From: Bradyrhizobium sp. WD16
GTDB lineage: Bacteria; Pseudomonadota; Alphaproteobacteria; Rhizobiales; Xanthobacteraceae
Assembly (NCBI RefSeq): GCF_024181725.1
Contig: NZ_CP028908.1
Span: 4,019,501-4,083,500, forward strand
Reading direction: 5' to 3'
DNA length: 64,000 nucleotides
Shown: positions 45,375 through 56,755 of the stretch, piece by piece
Position numbering within the stretch: the first letter of the stretch is position 1
Layout: every line of letters begins with the position of its first letter
The notes under the pieces: generated by a model
The model's database searches: none
What the model saw: only the letters and a program-made list of their open reading frames with translations
What the model was told of the DNA's origin: nothing
Made by a program: the position numbers and the translations under genes

Positions 45375-46190
45375 TCAGCTCATCAGCCCGAGCCGTGATG
45401 CACCGATATAGAGCGCCAGCACCGCGGCGTTCGAGACGTTGAGGCTCTTGATTGCGCCCGGCATATCGAGACGTGCCACCAGCCGGCAGGTCTCTCGCGT
45501 CAGCTGGCGCAGGCCCTTGCCCTCGGCGCCGAGCACCAGTGCGAGCGGCGCCTCGAGCTTGACCGCGGCAAGATTGTCGGCGCCGGCGCTGTCGAGGCCC
45601 ACGGTCATGAAGCCGTGCTCGTTGAGCTCGGTGAGGGTGCGGGCGAGGTTCTGCACGGTGATGAAGGGCACGAGTTCAAGCGCGCCGGAGGCGGATTTCG
45701 CTAGCACGCCGGTGGCCTCGGGACTGTGCCGTGCCGTGGTGATGATGGCGCTGACGCCGAAAGCCGCAGCCGAGCGCATGATGGCGCCGACGTTATGCGG
45801 ATCGGTGATCTGGTCGAGCACCAAGACGATGCCGCGACGATCGAGCGTATCGAGGGCCGGCGAGGGCAGGGGATCGGCCTCGGCATAGAGGCCCTGGTGG
45901 ACCGCATCCGGGCCGAGGCGCTGGTCGATGGCGGCAGGGCGCACCAGTTCCGGCGTCACGGGGGGGAGGATCTTCTCTTCCGCGAGCCGGCGGGCGGCAT
46001 TCTCGGTCAGCAACAGGCGGCGGATGACCCGCTTCGGATTGGCGAGGGCCGCGGTCACCGTGTGCCAGCCGTAAAGAATAACCGGAGCCTCAAGGCGGTT
46101 CTCGCGGGCCCGCCGGTCCGGCCGGCCGGGGCGGCCCGACTGGCCGCGGGTGTGGGGCCGCGGGCGCGGCCGGGAGTCGTGTTCGCTCAT
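45375..46190 (-). CDS. rlmB: 23S rRNA 2'-O-methyltransferase, TrmH/SpoU family
   Basis: A 271-residue SPOUT methyltransferase, probably RlmB, which methylates G2251 of 23S rRNA. It has a basic N-terminal extension, a substrate-binding domain (VILYGWHTVTAALANPKRVI) and the catalytic knot with its three motifs: DQITDPHNVGAIMRSAAAFG, LVLGAEGKGLRQLTRE and IKSLNVSNAAVLALY. The start at 46190 (MSEHDSRPRPRPH) is preferred over an ATG 15 bases upstream. Confidence 0.93.
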   Translation of the reverse strand: MSEHDSRPRPRPHTRGQSGRPGRPDRRARENRLEAPVILYGWHTVTAALANPKRVIRRLLLTENAARRLAEEKILPPVTPELVRPAAIDQRLGPDAVHQGLYAEADPLPSPALDTLDRRGIVLVLDQITDPHNVGAIMRSAAAFGVSAIITTARHSPEATGVLAKSASGALELVPFITVQNLARTLTELNEHGFMTVGLDSAGADNLAAVKLEAPLALVLGAEGKGLRQLTRETCRLVARLDMPGAIKSLNVSNAAVLALYIGASRLGLMS

Positions 46191-46427
46191 GCCGGCTTGT
46201 CTCACGCTTGCAAAAGCTTGGCAATTTGCCGGTGGAGGGGTGGGGGCGCGGATGCGACAAGTCTGCGAATTAAATGCTTCGGTTGGTTGACTTTACCGCG
46301 CCCGATCCCCCATAAACGCGCCGACCCGCGGACCCTGCGGACGATCTGGCCGGGGTCCGTTTTCGACCGTCAGCGCTGGCCGGTTTCGCGCCCCGTTTTG
46401 GGCGCAAACGGCGGCGCCGGTGCGAGC

Positions 46428-46513
46428 GGGGGAGTGTCCCGAGCGGCAAAGGGAGCTGACTGTAAATCAGCCGTCTTACGACTTCGCAGGTTCGAGTCCT
46501 GCCTCCCCCACCA
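46428..46513 (+). tRNA. tRNA-Tyr (anticodon GUA)
   Basis: An 86-nt tRNA with CCA encoded at 46511-46513. The acceptor GGGGGAG pairs with CTCCCCC (46503-46509). The anticodon loop CTGTAAA shows GTA. The long variable arm fits bacterial tRNA-Tyr. T-arm GCAGGTTCGAGTCCTGC. Confidence 0.97.
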
Positions 46514-46523
46514 TCCATTTCGA

Positions 46524-46556
46524 AACGCCCGGGCCGCACGGTTCCGGGCGTTTTTT
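46524..46556 (+). terminator. Rho-independent terminator of tRNA-Tyr
   Basis: AACGCCCGG pairs with CCGGGCGTT, followed by TTTT, 10 bp after the tRNA. Confidence 0.88.
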
Positions 46557-46672
46557 CATGGTCCTCCTCTTTTCCTCGTTTTCCCGTCGGCCTTCGACCA
46601 AAGCCGGCTTGGCATATTGTTCTCTTTTTGTTCTTATCGGTTTGCCGATTAGATCAAGCACGGAGCCCCGCC

Positions 46673-46912
46673 ATGTCCCGCCGGTCCCAGCATGTGTCAT
46701 CCTTGCCTGAGGTTGAGCGGGAGGAGCTGCTGGCGGAGCTCGGCGCCGCACGGCGCCTTGCCGTCAGGTTCGGCGGCCGGCCGGGCGGGCCCAATTACGA
46801 TGTGCTGCATGCGGTGGTCGAGGCGATCGATGCCGTCGCCGCCCATCTCGCCGGCGACGCCCAGTATTTCTGGGCGAAGCGGACCAGCGTGCCGCCGCAA
46901 GGGGGATGCTAG
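46673..46912 (+). CDS. Hypothetical protein, 79 aa
   Basis: A small protein starting MSRRSQHVSSLPEVEREELL with a helical, charged N-terminus and VLHAVVEAIDAVAAHLAGDA in the second half. I do not recognise it. The TAG stop is the CTAG at the head of a type A repeat (46909-46912), so the last codons before it are gene-derived and the stop is repeat-derived. No strong ribosome site is visible. Confidence 0.6.
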   Translation: MSRRSQHVSSLPEVEREELLAELGAARRLAVRFGGRPGGPNYDVLHAVVEAIDAVAAHLAGDAQYFWAKRTSVPPQGGC

Positions 46913-47330
46913 TGTGGCGTCTCGCAATTGCCTACCGCCTTTGCGGCCAGTCTCTCGTAGGCAATTGCGAGACATGAGCCACACTAGCTTTTTGATTTTG
47001 CTAGTGTCCCGATGTCTCCGAATTACCGTGCGTGGGTGAGGCAAATGGAGCGGTAATTCGGAGACGGGACACTAGTGTTCCTGATCTAACGTTCGTGCCC
47101 CTTTGCCGCGAGCACTCATACGAACGTTAGAACCAAAGGGACACCAGTAAAGTCATGGTTCTATTGCGGTTTTTGATCTGATGCGCGTACGTCGAATTCG
47201 CTGCAATGCTGATACGAGCGTCAGATCCAAAACCACACTAGAATCATAATGATGCTAGTGTCCCCTTGTTTCCAGCGTTCGTATGAGCGCCTGCTGCAAT
47301 GGGATACGAACGTTGGAAACAGGACACTAG
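46909..47330. repeat. Palindromic repeat cluster R8 (A, B, D, C, E)
   Basis: All five module types in one array: A 46909-46987, linker TTTTTGATTTTG, B 47001-47075, D 47072-47147 (right end CCAG instead of CTAG), C about 47161-47241, E 47255-47330. B and D share a CTAG. The first module supplies the stop codon of the gene on its left and the last one that of the gene on its right. Confidence 0.93.
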
Positions 47331-47587
47331 TAAGGGTAGTAATGGCGATGCGGCCGGCGGTAGCGGCGCGGCGCCTCGCCATAATAGGCGAAGGGATTGC
47401 GCACGCATTCGCCGCGCAACCCGCTGATCGCTGCGCGGCACTGGCCATAGGTGTAATACATGCAGTCGTCGGCCCAGCCATTGACCGATGTTCGGGCGCA
47501 CCAGGTGATCGGTGGCGCGGCCGTGGCCGGCGTGATGACGGCAGAGCTGGCGGCGAGGACGGCAGTGAGGGCGAACGCGCGCATCAT
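47327..47587 (-). CDS. DUF3551 family secreted protein
   Basis: An 86-residue secreted protein: signal peptide MMRAFALTAVLAASSAVITP, then the DUF3551 pattern PPITWCARTSVNGWADDC, YYTYGQCRAAISGLRGECVRNP. Four conserved cysteines in the mature part should form two disulfides. The family is abundant in Bradyrhizobium, function unknown. Its TAG stop (47329-47327) is the CTAG that ends a type E repeat. Confidence 0.85.
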   Translation of the reverse strand: MMRAFALTAVLAASSAVITPATAAPPITWCARTSVNGWADDCMYYTYGQCRAAISGLRGECVRNPFAYYGEAPRRYRRPHRHYYPY

Positions 47588-47768
47588 GGCAATTGCTCCC
47601 GGACGACGGCTCGATCTGATATCAACACCATAGCACGGTCCGAATTCCGCTGGTTGTCACCGGTTCCGCCGGAGCCCGAAACCAAACTCCGCGCTTCCGC
47701 TCGGTCGGTATTCCGCACCACCGGCGCGGTTGCCAATCGCGCCGATCCGTTGCATATCTCGGCCGCGC

Positions 47769-47842
47769 GCGGGTGTAGCTCAATGGTAGAGCAGCAGCCT
47801 TCCAAGCTGAATACGAGGGTTCGATTCCCTTCACCCGCTCCA
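47769..47842 (+). tRNA. tRNA-Gly (anticodon UCC)
   Basis: A 74-nt tRNA with CCA encoded at 47840-47842. The acceptor GCGGGTG pairs with CACCCGC (47832-47838). The anticodon loop CTTCCAA shows TCC. The 3' end lies 5 bp from the stop codon of an integrase remnant on the opposite strand, the usual geometry of an integration site. Confidence 0.97.
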
Positions 47843-47847
47843 ATGTT

Positions 47848-47938
47848 TCAAGAACTTGCGTGGTGCCTGGGTTCCATTCGGACAAGGTCGGCCGAAGCAT
47901 TCTGACGAGTGTTCACCGTCTTGCCGCCTTCTTTACGT
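47848..47938 (-). pseudogene. Integrase-like gene, last 30 codons (3' part)
   Basis: The end of the gene whose upstream part lies at 56756-57022, on the far side of the transposon. Joining the two parts with one copy of TACGT gives a continuous frame: APKRKEGGKTVNTRQNASAD and on to a TGA at 47850-47848. The 3' end is 5 bp from tRNA-Gly. Confidence 0.7.
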
Positions 47939-47963
47939 TGTCGTTTTCAGAAGTTGACTGCAC
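47939..47963 (+). repeat. Left terminal inverted repeat (IRt) with TSD
   Basis: Begins TGTCGTTTTCAGAAG and ends GACTGCAC, the Tn402-family terminal repeat. It is preceded by the target duplication TACGT. Confidence 0.95.
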
Positions 47964-48252
47964 AGAATGTCAAAAGGTAATTGCACTTAAACCACGAAAG
48001 CGGTCCATGCTGGCCTGCAAATCGGATGCTTGCGACGGGCAGCTCGGTGCCCTGAGCAGAAGTAGTCGAATATGGAAAGCGGACGATCAGGGACGTTCGA
48101 ATTCACCGGCCTGCTCGGCTATTTGCGCTGCTCCGATGGAATGATGAGGTATCCTGAAGCGATATCGAGTACGAAACTTCAGTGTAGGCCAAAAAACGGC
48201 CAGTCTGGCCAAGGCGCGTCTCACCGACCATGCCTTTTCTGCTGCCCCATGA

Positions 48253-49395
48253 ATGCTCGAACCGTTTTTTCCGCTATACCGATCCCGGCCACGCTGGTTG
48301 GTTGTGCTGTGCTCGTTATGGCTGGGCTTTTTCTGTCTGGCCCGTTCTGCCTTGGCCGATATCGAGGTGGTGGTCGATCTCTACCATGTGGCTGGCAATC
48401 TGACCGTGGCACAACGCGATGCCTTACTGGCCGATCCGGGTTGGCAGGTCAGCGCCGGTTACGCGCCACTGCTCAGCGTGCCAGGTGTCACGGCCTCGTG
48501 GTCGCGCTGCGGGTTTTTGAGTTTGCCCTGCCTGAGTGATGATCAGGAAACGGTCAGTTTATCGGGGGAGGAGATTCGCCGCGACGGAACAAGCCTGAGC
48601 TTTCGTCTCCCCGGTTATGTCGGCATTCGACGCTTTCGCCTGGCCCATGTCAGCCTGACATTGGCCAAGAATCCCTACGATTCCCTCGAACGCCCTGAGG
48701 TCGGTTTTTTTGTGGACAGCAAGGATGGCACGGATCACGCCCCGGTGGTACTTGATGGCGGTAGTTTCATCCTGGCAGGCAGCCTGAAGACCAAGGGCGT
48801 TCAGTTCCGCCTAATCTCCCACGGATCAGTCGATAGCGACATGTTCTGGGGGCAGGATGAGCGGGGGAGCTACACATTCATGCCCAAGCATCGGTTCGCG
48901 TTTTATCGCCAGCCCTACCAGTATCCCGGCAAGGAGGTGACCTGGTCGTCGACGCCCCAAGAGTTCGTCGGCACCAAGCTCTATCGTGCGTCGCTCAGAT
49001 CGGCGGTGGTCGACGGTCATCGTATCGAGTCCGTCGATATCGCAGCGACTCAGAAGCGTGAGGATTGTTTTTCGGATGATTTGCAATACGCGATTCAATA
49101 TGTCGATGGCGAAGCCATCCGGTATATGCGGAGGGTACCGGACACCGACCTCGCCCAGTGTCACGCCCACTTCAGGCGAATGGAGTGGGACGATTCGGGT
49201 CGCGTGATGAGTTACGACACCGCACTGACCAGTTGGGTCAACCATGGTTCATCGGTGGCGGATACAAATTGGGCGGCCAACTGCGTCAAGCAGGTGAGCG
49301 GCAATTTCAGCAAATGCAACAGTCCAGCACCGGGGAGCGCAATTGAAACGGATATCCGGGCCGATGCCCGGCGTGTTCGCGCCTGGTTTCCCTGA
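48253..49395 (+). CDS. Transposon cargo: secreted protein of unknown function, 380 aa
   Basis: The only cargo gene of the transposon. Residues 1-35 form a signal peptide (WLVVLCSLWLGFFCLARSAL). The mature protein of about 345 residues has six cysteines (in SRCGFL, LPCLSD, EDCFSD, AQCHAH, ANCVKQ, SKCNSP), enough for three disulfides, and beta-rich segments such as DIEVVVDLYHVAGNLTV and VSLTLAKNPYDSLERPEVGF. I recognise no family. Its base composition is visibly less GC-rich than the chromosome. No ribosome site is clear at the ATG. The flanks 47964-48252 and 49396-49554 hold no other gene that I can see. Confidence 0.75.
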   Translation: MLEPFFPLYRSRPRWLVVLCSLWLGFFCLARSALADIEVVVDLYHVAGNLTVAQRDALLADPGWQVSAGYAPLLSVPGVTASWSRCGFLSLPCLSDDQETVSLSGEEIRRDGTSLSFRLPGYVGIRRFRLAHVSLTLAKNPYDSLERPEVGFFVDSKDGTDHAPVVLDGGSFILAGSLKTKGVQFRLISHGSVDSDMFWGQDERGSYTFMPKHRFAFYRQPYQYPGKEVTWSSTPQEFVGTKLYRASLRSAVVDGHRIESVDIAATQKREDCFSDDLQYAIQYVDGEAIRYMRRVPDTDLAQCHAHFRRMEWDDSGRVMSYDTALTSWVNHGSSVADTNWAANCVKQVSGNFSKCNSPAPGSAIETDIRADARRVRAWFP

Positions 49396-49554
49396 GAGAG
49401 CAGCAGTTAAAAAGGGGCCACCCACGTCGCATTTTTCTCAAGGTGTATGTCCGCTTCAGGGTTATGCACACGAAGGACAGCTCATGGCCGACTGCCGTCT
49501 TTGGCGATCCAACAGCCATACTTGACCGGTGGACCATTCGCCTCCCGGTTAAGA

Positions 49555-50157
49555 TCAGCCTCGTGAAAGTAACTTCACGCCATCTGGACGCATTTCGCCT
49601 TTTGGCGATACGTGCCGGTACAAGGTCTGTCGGGTGACACTGAGTTCCTCACACAGCTTGCTGACCACGGTCTCTGGCTGCCCCATTGCCGCCATGGCCA
49701 AGCGCAGTTTCGCGGCAGTCATCTTGAACGGCCGACCGCCGTTCCTTCCCCGTGTTCGTGCCGACGCCAATCCCGCTATCGTGCGCTCCGAGATTAGTTC
49801 ACGCTCGAATTCGGCAAGCGCAGCGAAGATGCCGAAGACCAACTTACCAGCAGCGGTCGTGGTATCGATGGCGGCACCGTGACCGGTTAGCACCTTCAGG
49901 CCGATACCTCGCCCAGTCAGGTCGTGGACAGTGTTGATCAGATGGCGCAAATCGCGCCCAAGCCGGTCAAGTTTCCACACAACCAGCGTATCTCCCGGTC
50001 GCAGAGCCTTAATGCAAGCAGCCAGGCCAGGTCGGTCCTCGCGCTTGCCGGATGCATGGTCTTCATACAAATGCGCCGGATCGACGCCGCCGGCAACCAG
50101 TGCATCACGTTGCAAGTCCGTTGTCTGGGAACCGTCCGCTTTAGACACCCAAGGCAC
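49555..50157 (-). CDS. tniR: Serine resolvase TniR, altered N-terminus
   Basis: A 200-residue serine recombinase that in this transposon family resolves cointegrates at the res site. The body is intact: GDTLVVWKLDRLGRDLRHLI, TAAGKLVFGIFAALAEFERE, LISERTIAGLASARTRGRNG, and a C-terminal helix-turn-helix (LCEELSVTRQTLYRHV). The N-terminus, normally MLIGYMRVSKADG or similar, reads MPWVSKADG from a GTG. The nucleophile serine stays, but the usual tyrosine and arginine before it are missing. Activity is doubtful. Confidence 0.85.
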   Translation of the reverse strand: MPWVSKADGSQTTDLQRDALVAGGVDPAHLYEDHASGKREDRPGLAACIKALRPGDTLVVWKLDRLGRDLRHLINTVHDLTGRGIGLKVLTGHGAAIDTTTAAGKLVFGIFAALAEFERELISERTIAGLASARTRGRNGGRPFKMTAAKLRLAMAAMGQPETVVSKLCEELSVTRQTLYRHVSPKGEMRPDGVKLLSRG

Positions 50158-51335
50158 GCAAAGGGTCCGTCAGGCTCGTAATGTGACAGAAATTCCGGGG
50201 GGATGCCTTCCTTCGCGAAGATGGTGCGCAACTGTTCCAGAGAAGCGGGGTCGCGCCGGCCATAGGAAGCCAACGCGAACAACGAGCGTGCCGTCTCGGG
50301 GTTGTGCCGCGCTTCAATGATCGCCTCATCGATGACCTGGACTGCTCGCTGCCAGTGATCGACGAGTTCGGGCTTCGGCGCTTTCGCTGGCAGGCCACTG
50401 CTGAACCCGGTTTGGGGCTCGAACCAGAATAGCTTTGCATGCTCTCCTGGTGGACTGATATCCCTCGACTCGATCAAGTGGATTGCCGTTGCGGCCGCCT
50501 CCAGCATCTGCAACTGCACTGCCGGGTTCAGGGTTTCATACGGTCGCCACAGACTTTGCCCTGCACGCAGTGGATGCCCGCAGCCTTCCCAGACCTGGCG
50601 GAGATAACCTGCGTAGCTTCCGCACGTCGAAAGAGGAGTGTTCAGCTCATCGAGCAGCGTGCGTAGCAGCCGAAACCACAATCCGGCGTGGATGCGTCGG
50701 CGCGGCAACTCCACGTGGCCGGTCGTCAGTGCCTGCCAGGTACGCTGGTCCATCGCCGCAATCGCGTCGCTGGCAGTGCGCGGTTCGACGTCGGCGTTCT
50801 CCCAGCCGAGAAACCGCCCTGGCACGCCCCAATAGGATTCCAGCCAGCAGCCATGCAGTGGGCAGCTCAGCATCAGGGGCAGCTTCCACGCGAGCAGTAC
50901 GGCTTGGTTCTCCGGATCGTTCAGGCAGAGCGGACAGGCGCGGTGTATTGGCTGGCTGGGCAGCCAGGCACGCCAGCACGTGATGGATCGCGTCTTACGG
51001 CGGAGTCTCGGCAGCAGTACCGAGAGCTGGAACGCATAGGTTTCCAATGCGGCTGGAATCTGATCATCAAGGCTGTCCAGTAGCCAAGGCACCCAGCCGG
51101 CGAAACTCATGCAGCGCAGCCGATCCAGCTCGATACCGCTCCGCTGGGAGAGCATCGCCAGCAGCGCCAGTGGTGGCGCGGTGTCCAGGTCATCACCCTG
51201 GCCGTGACCAAGATCGTGCTCCAGCAGGTCCGACACCTCCATTTGATAGCAAAGGGCTACGCGGTTAAGCCACGAAGACAGGGCTTCGCCTTCCCAGGGA
51301 GCAGGATGCAGCGGCCAGCGTGGCGCTGGCTTCAC
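49938..51335 (-). CDS. tniQ: Transposition protein TniQ, read through at its end
   Basis: TniQ takes part in target handling of Tn5053-type transposition. The frame from ATG 51335 gives MKPAPRWPLHPAPWEGEALS and a zinc-finger region with RACPLCLNDPE and LSCPLHGCWLE. About 398 residues in, at FLSHYEPDGPFACLGC, the frame passes directly into DNA that encodes tniR in another frame, and stops only at 49938. TniQ proteins are about 400 residues, so a short deletion probably removed the normal stop, the res site and the tniR start. Confidence 0.85.
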   Translation of the reverse strand: MKPAPRWPLHPAPWEGEALSSWLNRVALCYQMEVSDLLEHDLGHGQGDDLDTAPPLALLAMLSQRSGIELDRLRCMSFAGWVPWLLDSLDDQIPAALETYAFQLSVLLPRLRRKTRSITCWRAWLPSQPIHRACPLCLNDPENQAVLLAWKLPLMLSCPLHGCWLESYWGVPGRFLGWENADVEPRTASDAIAAMDQRTWQALTTGHVELPRRRIHAGLWFRLLRTLLDELNTPLSTCGSYAGYLRQVWEGCGHPLRAGQSLWRPYETLNPAVQLQMLEAAATAIHLIESRDISPPGEHAKLFWFEPQTGFSSGLPAKAPKPELVDHWQRAVQVIDEAIIEARHNPETARSLFALASYGRRDPASLEQLRTIFAKEGIPPEFLSHYEPDGPFACLGCLKRTVPRQRTCNVMHWLPAASIRRICMKTMHPASARTDLAWLLALRLCDREIRWLCGNLTGLGAICAI

Positions 51336-52246
51336 ATCAGTTCTCGCTCGAATTGCCGCCGCCGCTCGCTGGGGCCGGTGTAATCGGCCATGCTGAGCGT
51401 GCGGTGGTTGATCGCTTCCTCACCGCTCTCCACGGCGGCGACGGCCGCTGCCATCGACAGGTGCACCAACTCTCCGATGGTGCCCTCGCTGCGCGTGAGC
51501 AGGTAGCGGGCCATGTCCAGCGTGGCAATCGACGAGGGTCGCCGCAGCGGGAGCGAAGCCGCGAAGCTGGCCAGCAGCGAGCAGCAATCGTCGTTGGCCT
51601 CCCACACCGGCAGCAGCATCGGCTCGAAGCGGTTTTCCAACTGGTCATCCGAGCGGATGGCCAGGTAGGCGTCGCGTGTGCCCACACCGACCAGCGGGAT
51701 GCACAATTCGTTGCCGAGGAAGCGCAGCAGGTTGAGGAATTCCCGGCGGTTGACGCTGTTGCCGGCCAGGACGTTGTGTAACTCGTCGATCACCAGCAAA
51801 CGCACACCGAGCTTACGCAGCAGTGTCAGCGCCAGTTGCTCTATTTCCGGCAGCCGTGGGCGCGGTCGCAATGGTGTTCCCATCGCAGCGAGCAGCGCGA
51901 CGTAGAAGCGAATCACCGGCTCGGACGGCATCTGCACGACCAATACCGGGATGTGTTCCTGGTCGGCGTCAGAGCTGGCCGGGTGGGCGCGGCGGAACTT
52001 CTCGACGATCATCGACTTGCCGTTGTTGGTTGGACCGACCAACAGCAGGTTGGGCATGCGTTGTTTGTTTGGCCACGTATACAGGGCTTCCAGCCGGTTC
52101 AGCGCCTCGACTGCTCGCGGATAGCCGATCCAGCGGTCGGCGCGAAGGCGATGGATGCGCTCGTCCGCCGGGAGACGGGCCAAGCCCTGGGCCGCCGGCA
52201 GCAGGTGGGACAGGTCGATGATGGGATATTCGTCCACGGCTACCAC
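51332..52246 (-). CDS. tniB: Transposition ATPase TniB
   Basis: A 304-residue AAA+ ATPase that acts with the TniA transposase, probably in target selection. Walker A is LLLVGPTNNGKSMI, Walker B LLVIDELHNVLAG, sensor region LVGVGTRDAY. Start and stop overlap those of tniA and tniQ by 7 and 4 bp, the normal arrangement. It appears intact. Confidence 0.95.
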   Translation of the reverse strand: MVAVDEYPIIDLSHLLPAAQGLARLPADERIHRLRADRWIGYPRAVEALNRLEALYTWPNKQRMPNLLLVGPTNNGKSMIVEKFRRAHPASSDADQEHIPVLVVQMPSEPVIRFYVALLAAMGTPLRPRPRLPEIEQLALTLLRKLGVRLLVIDELHNVLAGNSVNRREFLNLLRFLGNELCIPLVGVGTRDAYLAIRSDDQLENRFEPMLLPVWEANDDCCSLLASFAASLPLRRPSSIATLDMARYLLTRSEGTIGELVHLSMAAAVAAVESGEEAINHRTLSMADYTGPSERRRQFERELM

Positions 52247-52886
52247 TCCTCAATCTGGTCGAACGGTTTGGCAGATGGCTGGTTGTCCGCCTGCGGGTCT
52301 GCCATGTCCGTGTCCGCTGGTGGCGTGGTTTTGACAGGTTGTGCCGTTGACTTGAGATGCTGGCGTCGATCCGCATCGCGCCGCGCCTTGCGCGTGGCTT
52401 TCTGCGCAGTGGTCACGATTTCGCGCATCTGCCCGATCATGCGGAACAGCGCCGACTCATCCACCTGTTCGCGCCCTTGCTGCCGCAATTTCGCCAGCGC
52501 CTGTCGTTGTTCCCAGAGGGTGACAGCCGGGTGCGACAAGGTACGGTATGGAATTTCCAGATAGTGCTGCCCCTCCGGCTCCAGCACCCAAATGCGGCTG
52601 ATGTCGCGTGGGTCGCGCCGGATCAGGAACGCAGGCAGGCGGTCGCGCCGAGCTATCCACGGCTTGAGCGCATCGGCGTAGTAGTGGATGTGGTCGATGA
52701 CGAAGCCGGTGCGGGTCAGCGTGCGGCGGAGGATGGGCAGAAAATCGACCAGGAACGCCGTGGCGCGGGTGATGACGGTTGGCACGCCAGTCTGTGCGGT
52801 AGCTTCGGACCAGCGCGCGGCCGGCGGTTGGAGCAGGCCGTTGTGCACGGAGCCGTGATAGGTGCCCACCGCCAATGCGAGCCAGC
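52240..52886 (-). pseudogene. tniA: tniA, C-terminal part (split by IS21)
   Basis: The last 214 codons of tniA, beginning WLALAVGTYHGSVHNGLL at the IS21 edge and ending KPFDQIEEW. The first part is at 55572-56614. Joining across the 7-bp duplication AGCCAGC restores LERWLALAVGTY. This part carries the C-terminal beta-barrel and tail needed to contact TniB. Confidence 0.9.
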
Positions 52887-53026
52887 TATAGCGCGACGAT
52901 CTGGATGAGAACTGGGCGTCAATCTGGATGAGAAGATTGGAGCCGGATGCTGTGATCATTGTCGCGGATGGTCGGCTTGGCAAGGGCTGATTGACGCTGG
53001 GCGACAATCATGAAGCGCTGCCAGCG

Positions 53027-55422
<2,396 letters not shown>

Positions 55423-55571
55423 CTAACCACACCCGGCCGCCAGAGGGCCCGAGACGGACGCCGCCGGCGGGAGCGGTCCTCCGGTCGGGCTACGCCCTCC
55501 CTTCGTCCCGCCCCCGCCGGCGCTCTCTCATCCTGATTGTCGCTGCGTTCTCACCTTCATTGTCGCCGCGC

Positions 55572-56614
55572 AGCCAGCGCTCCAACTCGCGCAGCGTCAG
55601 GGCGGCCATTTTCTCGGAGGCGTATTCCCCGCGCTGGTCAGGGTTGGAGAAGGTCGTCCCTGGCAGTTCGTCGTGAATCATCTGCATCGCCGTGCCGATG
55701 ATCCGTTCCACGATGCCGCCGTAGTGTGGTTGCCCAAGCGGGCGATAGTCCAGGCGGATGCCATGCTGTTCGCAGCCACGGCGCAGCGCCTCGCTCTTGA
55801 ACTCGGCTGCATTGTCCAGGTAAAGCAGCCTGGGCTTGCCACTCATTGGCCAGTCCATTTCCACATTCAGCCCTTCCAACCAAGGGCGCTTGTCGCTGCC
55901 GGCATGCGCAAGGCACAGGCCGACAGAGACGGCGGACGGCGCTTCCAACGTGACCACCATGCCAACCACGCAGCGGGTGAACACGTCGATGGCGAGAGTA
56001 AGGTACGGACGGCCAATTGGTTGCCGGTCGCGTTCGTCCACCACGATCAGGTCGATGACTGTGTGGTCGATCTGTACCTGCTCCAGCGGCGCGGAGACTG
56101 GCGGCGGAACACCACCAACACCTTGCAGTGTGCGGGACGCATCCTGGCCTTCCCGAAGGCGGGTGGTCCTGAGCGGATCGAGGCTGGCGATCCGCAACGC
56201 CACCGTGTTGCGCGCTGGCACCCGCAGCTTTTGCAGCTTGCACGCCCGCGCCACTTCGCGGTGGAACGCCGCCAGACTGCGCTTCTGCTTGGTCAGGAAG
56301 CGCTTTTGCAGTAGTTCGCGGATGACTCGTTCGACCGACTCCGGCAAGCGACTCTTGCCTTTGCCGCCGCTCGACTGCCCAAGAGCCAAGTCAGTGACTA
56401 GCCCCGAACCTTGCCGGGCACGGCGGATCAGGACGTAGACCTGCCGCCGGGACAGACCGAGTGCTTGGGCTGCCACGTCGGCCGCTTCATGCCCGACCGT
56501 TTCCGACTGTGCCAGCGGCCCGATGATCTCCGCGCGACGACGCGCACGCTCCCATGCCTTTTCTGGCAGGGTGGCTACGCCGTTCTCGGTAATCGGAGTG
56601 GTATCGGTCGCCAT
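55572..56614 (-). pseudogene. tniA: tniA, N-terminal part (split by IS21)
   Basis: The first 345 or so codons of the Tn402-type transposase. The ATG at 56614 starts MATDTTPITENGVATLPEKA. The catalytic triad is all in this part: VQIDHTVIDLIVV, LLYLDNAAEFKSE and HYGGIVERIIGT. The frame continues a short way into the IS21 end and stops at 55490. Without the C-terminal third the transposase should be inactive. Confidence 0.93.
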
Positions 56615-56730
56615 GCTCACCTCGCTTTGGTGCACACGAGTATTGAGCATAGACGAGTTTCGTGCAGATGAGTCCTGAAATTTGGCTATCAGGAGCCGTA
56701 TGCACAACAGGCTTCAACCCGCGCGGATTG

Positions 56731-56755
56731 GTGCAGTCGTCTTCTGAAAATGACA
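56731..56755 (-). repeat. Right terminal inverted repeat (IRi) with TSD
   Basis: On the minus strand it begins TGTCATTTTCAGAAG and ends GACTGCAC, the standard Tn5053-family end next to tniA. It is followed by the target duplication TACGT (56756-56760). Confidence 0.95.

Noticed and set aside
47939..49554. Mercury resistance operon or class 1 integron in the Tn402-like element
   Set aside because: No merR/T/P/A, intI or attC sequence is visible. The only gene is the unknown secreted protein.
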